Below, piece after piece: positions 28,449 to 36,198 of a DNA stretch of 64,000 bases (within the stretch, counting starts at the first letter, position 1; every line of letters begins with the position of its first letter). Below the pieces are notes generated by a model, which saw only the letters and a list, made by a program, of their open reading frames with translations, was not told the DNA's origin and did not search any database. The stretch is from Burkholderiales bacterium (GTDB lineage Bacteria; Pseudomonadota; Gammaproteobacteria; Burkholderiales; SG8-41): positions 1-64,000 of the forward strand of contig JADZGE010000002.1 in NCBI GenBank assembly GCA_020854035.1, given 5' to 3'. Made by a program: the position numbers and the translations under genes.

Positions 28449-30101
28449 TCACTCGCGCCCCACCCACCCGCCGTGCACCGGGTAGTGCGAGCAGATGAAT
28501 TCCAGGAAAGCCGGGCGGCCTTTCGCGGTCTCGTCGAAGGCGCGCTTCAGCGCGGGGATGACCGCGGCGGGCTCGTCGATGTCCTCCGCATGGTAGCCGA
28601 CCGCGCGCGCCATGGACGCCATGCACGCGCTGCCGTGATCCGACACCTTCCAGGTGTAGGGGTCGTGCCCGCCGCCCCAGAAGCCGGGGCCGTAGCCCGA
28701 GTAGCCGCCGTTGTTGATGTGGATCGTGGTGATGCCGACGCCATAGCGCGCCGCCGCCTCGAAGCTCCCCATCATGTAGCAGACGCCGGCGTCGCCCGTG
28801 ATGTTCACGCACTGCCGGCCGGGGTAGGCGAGCTTCGCCCCGAACGCGCCGGCGAAACCGAAGCCGAGCGTCGACACGTTGCCCCAGCCGAGGTGACCGC
28901 GCGGGATCTGCGCTTCGTACACGGTGCTCGTCTGGTCGCGGGTATTGCCGGAATCCGCCGTCACGAAGGACGCCTTCGGATCGAGCACCTTCATGAGATC
29001 CCCGATCACGCGGTAGGGATTGAGCGGCTTCTCGTTCGACTCCATCGCCGGGCGGAACGTCTCCTGGAACGCCTTCTTCGCGCCGCGGATCTCCTCCAGC
29101 ACCGCCGCGTTCTTGCGCGCGCCGCCCTGCTTCCCGACTTCCGCGATCAGCGCCTGCAGCGAGAGTTTCGCGTCGCCGATCACGGCATGCCGCGTCTCGT
29201 AGCTGCGGTTGATGTCGAGCGTGTCGACCGTGCACTGCACGATCGTCTTTCTCCCCGGATCGGGCACGGTGTGGCTGAAACGGTTGGGAAAGAGGCTCGA
29301 CCCGATCGAGAAGAGCAGGTCGCATTTCGCCAGGAAATGCGCCGCGTGCGAGCCGCGCACGCCGACGGAGAGCGGATGGTTCTCGGGAAACGCGCCCTTC
29401 GCCTTCAACGTCGTCAGCACCGGCGCCTGCACGAGTTCCGCGAACTCGCGAAGCTCCGCCGTGGCGTCCGCGTAGTAGACGCCCTCCCCCACGTGGATCA
29501 GCGGATGCTTCGCGGCGAGGAGCGCCTTCACCGCGGCCTTCGCGTCGTCCGGGTCGGGACCGCTGCGCCAGCCCTTGACCGGTGCGTACGGAAACTCGGC
29601 CTCGTCGTACTCCCCCAGATCCCTCGGCACGAGGACGAGCACCGGCCCCGGCCGCCCGGAGCGCAGGTGGGTGAACGCGCGCCGCATGTAGTCGGGCACG
29701 AGATCGGCGCGGTCGATCTTCCCCACCCACTTGGTCACCGGCTTCAGCGCATCGGCGATGTCGAAGTGCGTGTGGCGGCTCGCGCCCCGGCTGAGTCCCT
29801 CCGCGAGCACGAGGAGCGGCGACGAATCCTCCCACGCCTGCGCGATCGCGCCGTACGCCATCTGGATGCCGGCGGCGTTGAGTCCCGCCATCGCGGTGCA
29901 GACGCCGATCCGCTTGCCGCAGGTGACCCGCGAAAAAGCGTCGGCCACGGCGATGCCGAAGCGCTCCTCGCCCATCATGTAGATCGGCACGCCTTCCTCG
30001 CCGAGCGCGTTGTTGACGGGGCTCGTGGGATAGCAGCTGATCCACTGTACCCCCTCCGCCTTGAGTATCCGCGCGACGCCGTTTGCAGCCTTCACCTTCA
30101 T
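28449..30101 (-). CDS. Thiamine diphosphate-dependent enzyme of the acetolactate synthase family
   Basis: ThDP enzymes of this group decarboxylate or carboligate 2-oxo acids. The ATG at 30101 behind GGAGGAT gives 550 residues. The pyrimidine-binding glutamate is in YMMGEERFGIAVADAF near residue 46. The central FAD/oxo-acid-like domain spans about 190-330. The diphosphate-binding motif is seen as NITGDAGVCYMMGSFEAA near 430 with the closing INNGGYSG. It is not a canonical IlvB, since it lacks a partner small subunit here. It pairs with the downstream amidohydrolase. Confidence 0.88.
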   Translation of the reverse strand: MKVKAANGVARILKAEGVQWISCYPTSPVNNALGEEGVPIYMMGEERFGIAVADAFSRVTCGKRIGVCTAMAGLNAAGIQMAYGAIAQAWEDSSPLLVLAEGLSRGASRHTHFDIADALKPVTKWVGKIDRADLVPDYMRRAFTHLRSGRPGPVLVLVPRDLGEYDEAEFPYAPVKGWRSGPDPDDAKAAVKALLAAKHPLIHVGEGVYYADATAELREFAELVQAPVLTTLKAKGAFPENHPLSVGVRGSHAAHFLAKCDLLFSIGSSLFPNRFSHTVPDPGRKTIVQCTVDTLDINRSYETRHAVIGDAKLSLQALIAEVGKQGGARKNAAVLEEIRGAKKAFQETFRPAMESNEKPLNPYRVIGDLMKVLDPKASFVTADSGNTRDQTSTVYEAQIPRGHLGWGNVSTLGFGFAGAFGAKLAYPGRQCVNITGDAGVCYMMGSFEAAARYGVGITTIHINNGGYSGYGPGFWGGGHDPYTWKVSDHGSACMASMARAVGYHAEDIDEPAAVIPALKRAFDETAKGRPAFLEFICSHYPVHGGWVGRE

Positions 30102-30408
30102 GGGTATCCTCCGGAGGATGCGTGGTTCGAAAGTTCGGGATCGAGTGTCAATGCGCAGCCCGCGGCGCCGCGAGCATCCAGGACAATGCATCTCTCGCCG
30201 CGGTAACGACCGGGATTGCGTTCACGTGGCTCCGGATCGACGAGCGCGCGCAGACCGCCCGCGCGCCCTGCATCGTAGCGGCCCGGCGCGGCGCTCACAA
30301 GTACGCGGGCCATGCCGCACCGTGCTCCGGCGCCCCGGCACGGCATTGCACTAGAGTCCCCCCTGACCAGCCCGGCCGCCCCTCACTCGTCACGCATCGC
30401 CCGCGCCC
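30102..30408. other. Divergent intergenic region without a visible gene
   Basis: This 307-base gap separates the divergent ThDP-enzyme and Gfo/Idh genes and must hold both promoters. Only the GGAGGAT ribosome-binding site of the ThDP gene (near 30106-30112) is clear. No convincing promoter pair, RNA gene or conserved frame was seen. Frames open through it look like GC-rich noise. Confidence 0.6.
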
Positions 30409-31407
30409 ATGACGATCCGCATCGCCGCGATAGGAGTCGGTCACTGGCACTGCCTCTACGACGCCGCGTACCTCAGGACCGTCGCGCGCATGGACGGGGC
30501 GCGCCTGATCGGCGTGCAGGACGGGGACACGGTGCTCGCCGCGCAGCGGGCGGCGGAGCTCGGCGACCCGCCGGTGTTCGGCGACTACCGCGAGATGGTG
30601 GCGCGGACGAGACCGGATTTCGTCGTCGCGCTCGGCCGCCACGACGCCATGGCGGGCGTCGCGCACTTTCTCCTTGACGAAGGCTGCCCGTTCCTCATCG
30701 AGAAGCCGGTCGGTATTTGCGCCGCGGAAGTCCGTGCGGTCGCGGACAAGGCGGCGGCGAAGGGTGCGTACGCCGCGGTGCCGCTCTTCCAGCGCTACCA
30801 TCCGTTCGTCGTGCACGCGCGGCGTCTCCTCGCCGAGGGTGCGTTCGGGCCGCTGTCGCACTTCCACTTCCGCTCGAACCGCGGCAGCTCCGCGCGCTAC
30901 GTTGCGTGGGGCGCGCCGTGGATGCTCGACCCGGCGGCCGCGGGGGGCGGCTGCCTGCGCAACATCGGCACGCACGGCGTCGACCTGTTCCTGCACCTCA
31001 CCGGCGGGAACGCGCAGGTGACGGGCGCCCAGACGAGTTCGCGAGCGCTGGCGCAGCCGGTGGAGGACTACGCGGCCGTCCTGCTGCGCTCCCCCTCGGG
31101 CGTACTCGGCGCGGTGGAAGTCGGCAACACCTTCCCGGGCAGCGGCGCCGACGGCGGGTGGGAGCTCGCGGGGCGGGACGGGATTCTCGTCCAGCGGGAA
31201 GCGGGCGTCACGTGGACGACACCGGCGGGAGCGGAGCAGCTCGCCGGACACCCGGCCGAGCCGCTGCCGGCCGTGGCGCTGCGCGACGCGCTCGCGCGCT
31301 GGCGGGCGGGCGAGCAACCCGCGATCGGCATCGAGGACGCATGGCGCGCGGCGCTGGTGATCGACCGGGCCTACGCGGCCGCGGGCGCGGCGGGGGCTAC
31401 CGCCTGA
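30409..31407 (+). CDS. Gfo/Idh/MocA-family NAD(P)-dependent oxidoreductase
   Basis: The family oxidises or reduces sugars, inositols and related hydroxy compounds. The 332 residues start with IRIAAIGVGHWHCLYDAAY, a glycine-rich Rossmann entry of slightly unusual form (GVGHWH). The conserved EKPVG loop lies near residue 101. Further along are GGGCLRNIGTHGVDLFLHL, with the catalytic His-Asp region, and EVGNTFPG. The last 11 bases overlap the convergent lipoprotein gene. The substrate is unknown. Confidence 0.88.
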   Translation: MTIRIAAIGVGHWHCLYDAAYLRTVARMDGARLIGVQDGDTVLAAQRAAELGDPPVFGDYREMVARTRPDFVVALGRHDAMAGVAHFLLDEGCPFLIEKPVGICAAEVRAVADKAAAKGAYAAVPLFQRYHPFVVHARRLLAEGAFGPLSHFHFRSNRGSSARYVAWGAPWMLDPAAAGGGCLRNIGTHGVDLFLHLTGGNAQVTGAQTSSRALAQPVEDYAAVLLRSPSGVLGAVEVGNTFPGSGADGGWELAGRDGILVQREAGVTWTTPAGAEQLAGHPAEPLPAVALRDALARWRAGEQPAIGIEDAWRAALVIDRAYAAAGAAGATA

Positions 31408-32017
31408 TCCGCGCGCCGGGCAGCTCGTGGTCCATCGCCGCCCAGATCTTCGCGAGCCCGATCGCGACGGCCGTCGGCGGCGCGTACTCGCGGCGGGGCA
31501 TGCCCGACTTCGGCGGCGCGACTTCGCGCATGCGCATCGTGAGGGAAACCTCGGACCCCGCCGGCGCCTCCACCACGGCCGCGTTGATGACGATCTGCAG
31601 TCCCTCCGGCTCGAACCGGATGAAATCGCTAAGCAGGCCGACGTGCCTGCGCGCGATCTCGCGCATGCGCGGGAGATCCTTCGCCGCCGCGGCGTTCCAT
31701 TCGGCGACATCGAGCGGGCGCGGCGCGGGCGCGACGGCGTTGACGTAGCCGAGCCCGGCGTCCTCCGATTCGATCCTCATGCCGAGCCGCGTCAGGGCGA
31801 CGCGCACCGCGCCGAAAACCGCGCCGCGATTCGCCCCGAACCGCTGCGTGCCGTACACGGCGAGAATCTTCTCGTAGTCCGCGCGAAAATCCCGGTTCAC
31901 GTCCTCGATCGCGAGGGCAATCTCCTGCTGGCTCGCGCAACCGGTGACGCTCGCCGCGATCGCCACGCACATTCCGGCAAGGACCCGCCGCCGGCGTGTC
32001 GTGAACATCCCGCGCAT
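31397..32017 (-). CDS. Predicted lipoprotein of unknown function downstream of the kinase
   Basis: The start chosen is the ATG at 32017, because GGGGAGGGACG stands just before it; this gives 206 residues. A twin-arginine-like basic start (TTRRRR) leads into a hydrophobic stretch and the lipobox SVTGC. The rest is soluble alpha/beta sequence with no motif I recognise. It lies 26 bp after the Ser/Thr kinase gene and is probably cotranscribed, so it could be an envelope partner or substrate. The 3' end overlaps the convergent Gfo/Idh gene by 11 bp. Confidence 0.75.
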   Translation of the reverse strand: MRGMFTTRRRRVLAGMCVAIAASVTGCASQQEIALAIEDVNRDFRADYEKILAVYGTQRFGANRGAVFGAVRVALTRLGMRIESEDAGLGYVNAVAPAPRPLDVAEWNAAAAKDLPRMREIARRHVGLLSDFIRFEPEGLQIVINAAVVEAPAGSEVSLTMRMREVAPPKSGMPRREYAPPTAVAIGLAKIWAAMDHELPGARIRR

Positions 32018-32043
32018 CGTCCCTCCCCTCGCGTGCGGCCGAG

Positions 32044-33933
32044 TCATCGCGCCCGCCATTTGTCCACCACGCGGTCGGCCTGCTGCACTTCGGCCGGCTG
32101 CAGCGCGGCACTCACCCGCGCGCGCCCGGTCGCCGCCGCCGCGTTGCCGCCGCGCGCGGCCAGGCTGTACCAGATGTAGGCCTGATTGTAATTGCGCGGC
32201 ACGCCGCGCCCGTTCTCGAGGAACGTGGCGGTCCGCAACTGCGCCTGGACGTTGCCGCGCTCGGCGAGGTCGTGATACGTCTCGTACGCGCTCCTGTGAT
32301 CACCGCGTCCTTCCGCGGCTTCCGCGCTCGCGAGCAGCTCGGCCGCCGCCGGGCGGGGCGCGCCCCTGGGCTGTTTCGCCGCGGCGACCGCGAGCGGCGC
32401 ATCCGCGGGCTCGACGGGATCCGCGGCCACCGCGGGAGTGGCCGCTTCGGGCGGCCGCGTCGGGGCAATCGTCGGGGGCGCAGTCCGGCGATCGACCTGC
32501 GGCGGCGCCTTCTCCGCCTTGCGCTCGACGAGCGGCTTCTGCTGCGTCGTGCGGGGCGCGGCGCCCACCGGCTGGTCCGGCTTTGCGGCGGCGACCGTGG
32601 GCGGCTTCGGGGGCGCGTGCAGCACAGTGGCTGGCGGCGCGGATGCTCCCGCCCCTGCCTGTGCCGGCGCGGACGGCGGCCTGTCCGTCTCGGCAATCCG
32701 CTTCGCTTCGTCGATCGCTCGTCGGACCTCTTCCTGCTTGCTCCGCTCCTGTTCGTCCTTGAGCTGGCGGATGGTCTCGGCAAGCTCGCGCGAGCGGTCC
32801 TCTGTCTGCCGGTAGAGATATACAAGGCCGAGCCCCGCCGCTCCCAGTATCGCGCCGATGGCCGCCCACACGATCGGCGCGCGGACGCCGCTCGCCCGCG
32901 CCGTGGGCGCGCCCTGTTCCGCCGCGGCACCACGCGCGGGCGGCGCGCCGGGTGGCGGCACCGGCGCCGCCGGCACCTGCCCGGGCGCCACGAGATCCGG
33001 CGCAGAATTGTGTGCGGCGCCGGCATCGTGCGCCCCGCCAGCCGCGTCGACGAGCTCGCGGCGCCATTCGGCGATGGTCTGCGGGCGGTCCTTCTCCGCG
33101 AACGCGAGCGCGTGATCGATCGCAGCGAGGAGCCGCCCCGAGAACCGGCCGGCGCCGACGACGCTCGCGGGCACGAGCACTTCGCGCGTACTGCCCAGGA
33201 TGCCCTTGCTGCGCGCGATCGCGTCGAGCGGCGCGGTACCGGCGATCGCCCGGTAGCAGGTCGCGCCGAGGCCGTAGATGTCGGTCCAGGGTCCCTGGTT
33301 CTCGGCGCTGCCCGAGTACTGTTCGAAGGGCGCGTAGCCCGGCGCGACCAGTATCGTCAGCATGCGGGCGCGCCCCAGGGCGTACCGCGCCGAGCCGAAG
33401 TCGAGCAGCACGGGGCTGCCGTCCGCGCGGATGTGCACGTTGTCGGGCTTGATGTCACGGTGGATGAATCCCGCGTTGTGCACGAGTTCGAGCCCGTCGA
33501 GGACGGGCAGCAGGATCGGCAGGAGCTCGCGCTCGGGCAGCGTCCCGCGCCGCTCGAGCAGCGCGGCGAAGTTCTCGCCCTCCTCGAACCGCATCACCAT
33601 GTAGGCGGTGCCGTTCGCCTCGAACACCGAGTGCACCCGCACGATGTTCGGGTGGTCGAACCGGGCGAGCGTGCGGGCTTCCTGGATGAAGCGGTCGAGC
33701 CCCCAGCGGTAGCGTTCGCGCTGTGCTTCCCCCCGCGACTGCACGGCAAGGTCGGGACGGCGGGTCGCGACCTCGACCGGCAGGTACTCCTTGAGCGCAA
33801 CCGCCTGGTCGAGGTTCGTGTCGCGCGCGAGGTAGGTGATGCCAAACCCCCCCTGCCCCAGCACCCGTTCCACGGTGAACCAGTGCATCCGGTAGTCGCG
33901 CGGCAAGGCGTCGGGGAATGCCGGCTCACTCAT
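32044..33933 (-). CDS. Membrane Ser/Thr protein kinase with C-terminal Sel1/TPR-like region
   Basis: The ATG at 33933 gives 629 residues. The kinase domain covers about 18-280: glycine loop GQGGFGITYLA, Lys48 in VALKEYLP, catalytic loop IHRDIKPDN, DFGSAR and APGYAPFEQY. A single transmembrane helix (APIVWAAIGAILGAAGLGLVYLY) lies near residue 370-395. A Pro/Ala-rich linker follows, then Sel1-type repeats (RGDHRSAYETYHDLAERGN, NYNQAYIWYSLAARGGNA). This makes a PknB-like kinase with a periplasmic Sel1 sensor. The Sel1 end should face the periplasm if the kinase is cytosolic. Confidence 0.92.
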   Translation of the reverse strand: MSEPAFPDALPRDYRMHWFTVERVLGQGGFGITYLARDTNLDQAVALKEYLPVEVATRRPDLAVQSRGEAQRERYRWGLDRFIQEARTLARFDHPNIVRVHSVFEANGTAYMVMRFEEGENFAALLERRGTLPERELLPILLPVLDGLELVHNAGFIHRDIKPDNVHIRADGSPVLLDFGSARYALGRARMLTILVAPGYAPFEQYSGSAENQGPWTDIYGLGATCYRAIAGTAPLDAIARSKGILGSTREVLVPASVVGAGRFSGRLLAAIDHALAFAEKDRPQTIAEWRRELVDAAGGAHDAGAAHNSAPDLVAPGQVPAAPVPPPGAPPARGAAAEQGAPTARASGVRAPIVWAAIGAILGAAGLGLVYLYRQTEDRSRELAETIRQLKDEQERSKQEEVRRAIDEAKRIAETDRPPSAPAQAGAGASAPPATVLHAPPKPPTVAAAKPDQPVGAAPRTTQQKPLVERKAEKAPPQVDRRTAPPTIAPTRPPEAATPAVAADPVEPADAPLAVAAAKQPRGAPRPAAAELLASAEAAEGRGDHRSAYETYHDLAERGNVQAQLRTATFLENGRGVPRNYNQAYIWYSLAARGGNAAAATGRARVSAALQPAEVQQADRVVDKWRAR

Positions 33934-34043
33934 GGTCGCTGGGTTCACCCGAAGCACGCGTCGAATTCGGGGGCGGGTCCCGAGAATGACAATACATTCA
34001 TCATACAGCAGACCGTTTTCGCCCGTCCCCACCGCCGCCCGCG

Positions 34044-34076
34044 GTAAGTCATCCGTAATTCCCCCATAAGCCACGC
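34044..34076 (+). promoter_or_regulatory. Triple 11-bp GTAAN repeat box B
   Basis: GTAAG (34044), GTAAT (34055) and ATAAG (34066) are spaced exactly 11 bp apart. The box lies in the divergent gap, 97 bp before the 33-residue membrane peptide and 111 bp before the kinase start on the other strand. A minus-strand TATGAT (34000-34005) could be a kinase -10. The same three-unit layout recurs at 37935, 47752 and 51159. Confidence 0.6.
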
Positions 34077-34141
34077 GAAAGCCCCGGCCGGCGATGCTCG
34101 CCCTGCACGCGGGATCGAGCGGGGCTCGGCCATACGGGCCG

Positions 34142-34164
34142 CCCGTCCCGCGACGGGAGGGAGG
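34142..34164 (+). promoter_or_regulatory. Hairpin overlapping a strong Shine-Dalgarno sequence
   Basis: CCCGTC (34142-34147) pairs with GACGGG (34152-34157) across a 4-base loop. The 3' arm runs into GGGAGGGAGG (34155-34164), which is a strong ribosome-binding site 8 bases before the ATG at 34173. The SD decides that the short frame at 34173 is a real start. The hairpin could limit its use. Confidence 0.45.
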
Positions 34165-34172
34165 CCGCGATC

Positions 34173-34274
34173 ATGTGGAAGTGGTGCTGGTGGGCGCTCG
34201 CCGTGGTGCTTCCGGGCGGATGCCTTGTCCTCGGGTTGATCTGGCTCGTGCGCCGGGCGGTCGCCTTCCGGTGA
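34173..34274 (+). CDS. 33-residue single-pass membrane peptide coupled to the histidine kinase
   Basis: A 33-codon frame starts at the ATG at 34173 behind GGGAGGGAGG. It encodes a Trp-rich start (MWKWCWW), one hydrophobic helix and a basic tail (VRRAVAFR). The positive tail suggests the C terminus is cytosolic. Its TGA overlaps the GTG start of the soluble histidine kinase in GTGA, so translation is coupled. It may tether or modulate the kinase, which has no membrane segment of its own. Function is inferred only from this layout. Confidence 0.6.
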   Translation: MWKWCWWALAVVLPGGCLVLGLIWLVRRAVAFR

Positions 34275-34987
34275 GCGACCGCGGACCGGCGGGGCCCGAC
34301 GCCGCGCTCCTCGGGGTCGAACGCCTTCGCGCCGAGCTCGAGCGCCGGTTCGCGTGCCGTCAAGAGCAGCTCGAATCGCAGTTCGCCGCGCGCGAGGCCG
34401 CTCTGCGATGGAGTCTGCTCGCCGATCTGCACGACAGCGTGGGAGCGAGCCTCGTCGCGCTGCTCAACCACGTCCGATCGGGGGACATCGAGCGCGCCGG
34501 CGTCGAGCAGCGGGTGAGGGCCGCACTGCAGGAGATGCGCATCGCGATCCACACCCTGCAGCCCCGCGAGTGCGACGTCGCGTCGGCCCTCGCGGCCCTG
34601 CGCGAGCGCCTGGAGGACATGCTCCACGCCGCCGGCATGCGGCTCGTCTGGAGCATCGAGGCGCTGCCCGGGGCTCCCGGACTGCCCCCGCCCATCGCGT
34701 TCGCGCTGCAGCGGATCGTGCTCGAAGCGGCAGCCAACGCGGTGAAGCACTCGGGTGCGCGGAACCTGCACATCCGCGCGCGCGGCGACAGCGAGGACGG
34801 CATCGCGATCGCGATCATCGATGACGGCAGGGGGCTCGATCCCGGGCGGCCCGTTGCAGCGGGCGTGGGCCTGACGAGCATGCAAAGCCGCGCACGGAAG
34901 ATGGGGGCAAGGATCGCCATCCTCTCCCGCCCCGGCGCGGGCACCGAAGTGCGCCTCACGGTCCCGCGCGAACCGGCGCGCCCGTAG
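34271..34987 (+). CDS. Soluble histidine kinase, NarX/DegS-like (HisKA_3 family)
   Basis: The GTG at 34271 gives 238 residues and overlaps the upstream micro-gene stop. A coiled-coil-like N terminus (ERLRAELERRFACRQEQLE) leads to the HisKA_3 H box LLADLHDSVGASLVALLNHV with phospho-acceptor His54. The ATPase part has N box LEAAANAVKHSGA, G1 DDGRGLDPG and G2 GVGLTSMQSRA. No sensor or transmembrane segment is present. Its partner is probably the NarL-type regulator encoded convergently at 35216-35917. Confidence 0.88.
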   Translation: MSDRGPAGPDAALLGVERLRAELERRFACRQEQLESQFAAREAALRWSLLADLHDSVGASLVALLNHVRSGDIERAGVEQRVRAALQEMRIAIHTLQPRECDVASALAALRERLEDMLHAAGMRLVWSIEALPGAPGLPPPIAFALQRIVLEAAANAVKHSGARNLHIRARGDSEDGIAIAIIDDGRGLDPGRPVAAGVGLTSMQSRARKMGARIAILSRPGAGTEVRLTVPREPARP

Positions 34988-35013
34988 TCCCTCTTCCCGC
35001 CCGGGAGCCCGCG

Positions 35014-35130
35014 GGGATCGGGCTCGCCAGCATGCGCTCCCGGGCCGCGGGGCTCGGCGGCCGTCCCGACATCGTCTCCGGGCAGGGAAAGGGCATCGGT
35101 GTGATCCTCCGCCTTCCGCGCAACTTCGCG
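35014..35130 (+). pseudogene. Orphan C-terminal fragment of a second histidine kinase
   Basis: Directly after the kinase stop a plus-strand frame reads GIGLASMRSRAAGLGGRPDI and ends VILRLPRN. This is the G2-to-C-terminal segment of a HisKA_3 kinase ATPase domain. It aligns with the tail of the intact upstream kinase (GVGLTSMQSRARKMGARIAI) at roughly half identity by eye. No kinase core precedes it. It therefore looks like the last remnant of a second, deleted kinase, or a diverged tail duplication. Confidence 0.65.
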
Positions 35131-35215
35131 GGCGCAGCGCCGGTGCGCACGGCGTCACGGGACACGGAAGTGTCGACGCGCGACGACAAGACGTGGCGCA
35201 CGGCCCAGCCCGCCC

Positions 35216-35917
35216 TTACCGGGCAGGACCGGTTCCCGGGCCGTTCCGCAGGAGACCCAGCTCGGCGGCGCGCGTCACCGCCGCCGCGCCGGAATGAACT
35301 TTCAGCTTGCGGTAGCTCTTCTTGATGTGGCTGCCGACCGTGTGGGCGGAGATGCGGAGCTGCCCGGCGATCTCCGCGTACGTGTAGCCGCGGGAGAGCA
35401 GTCGCAGCACGTCGGCTTCGCGCGCCGTGAGCGTCGCCGGGGCGTCGCCGTCGACCGCGGGCCGCCCGGCCTCCCGCATCCCCGACTTCATGCGCTCCAG
35501 CACGATCCGCGCGATGCCCGGGCTCATGGGCGAGCCGCCCGCGCGCAGTTCCAGCACGCGCGCGACGAGATCGGCATCGGCGCAGTCCTTGAGCACGTAG
35601 CCGGTCGCGCCGGCCTCGATGCTCGCCATGACGTTGCGCTCGTCTCCGAACATCGAGATCACCATGATGTCGCAGGCGGGCAACCGCCGCACGGTATCGC
35701 GTATGACCTCGGTGCCGTGCGCATCGGGAAGTCCGAGGTCCACGAGCAGCACGTCCGGCGACGCGGCCTGCAACCGGGCGATGGCCCCGCGCGCGGTCCG
35801 CACCTTCTCCACCACCCGGAGGCGGGGATCGCGCATCATCGCCGCGGCGAACCGTTCCAGCGTCACGAGGTCGTCCTCGACGATCATGACACGCACCGGC
35901 GTCGCGATACTGGTCAT
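35216..35917 (-). CDS. NarL/FixJ-type response regulator
   Basis: The ATG at 35917 gives 233 residues; the frame is open further upstream but that part is not conserved in type. The receiver has the acidic pair Asp15/Asp16, the phosphorylation site Asp60 in VLLVDLGLPDAHG, and GYVLKD near 110. The C-terminal LuxR-type HTH reads LTAREADVLRLLSRGYTYAE and ISAHTVGSHIKKSYRKL. It is convergent with the soluble histidine kinase, its likely partner. The 281 bp upstream, before the PEP-CTERM gene, hold only the small dyad listed separately. Confidence 0.92.
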   Translation of the reverse strand: MTSIATPVRVMIVEDDLVTLERFAAAMMRDPRLRVVEKVRTARGAIARLQAASPDVLLVDLGLPDAHGTEVIRDTVRRLPACDIMVISMFGDERNVMASIEAGATGYVLKDCADADLVARVLELRAGGSPMSPGIARIVLERMKSGMREAGRPAVDGDAPATLTAREADVLRLLSRGYTYAEIAGQLRISAHTVGSHIKKSYRKLKVHSGAAAVTRAAELGLLRNGPGTGPAR

Positions 35918-36124
35918 CGTGCTGGTGAACTGCGTTCTGGCAACCCGCCACACCCGCCGGGCATGCGGCGCCGCCGGAATGCGGGAGCGATGCGCCAATC
36001 CTAGCGCGCTTCGGCAACGGGAGCATCCCCTTTACATGGGAGCCCGCCGGATCCCACGGTCATGGGATTGCCGGTGGCGCCGGCGACCGGGCGACAATAC
36101 TCGCGGTTCGCCGCATCACATGAA

Positions 36125-36139
36125 TGCGGGATTCCCGCA
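36125..36139. repeat. Perfect inverted repeat upstream of the PEP-CTERM gene
   Basis: TGCGGGA (36125-36131) and TCCCGCA (36133-36139) are perfect arms around one base, about 60 bp before the PEP-CTERM start. It could be an operator. There is no clear sigma-54 (-24/-12) promoter of the kind that controls some PEP-CTERM genes. Confidence 0.35.
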
Positions 36140-36198
36140 GCGGCACGAGGGGGACAAACTGACATCCTCGAAAACGTGCATCCCCCAAGGAGGACTCC

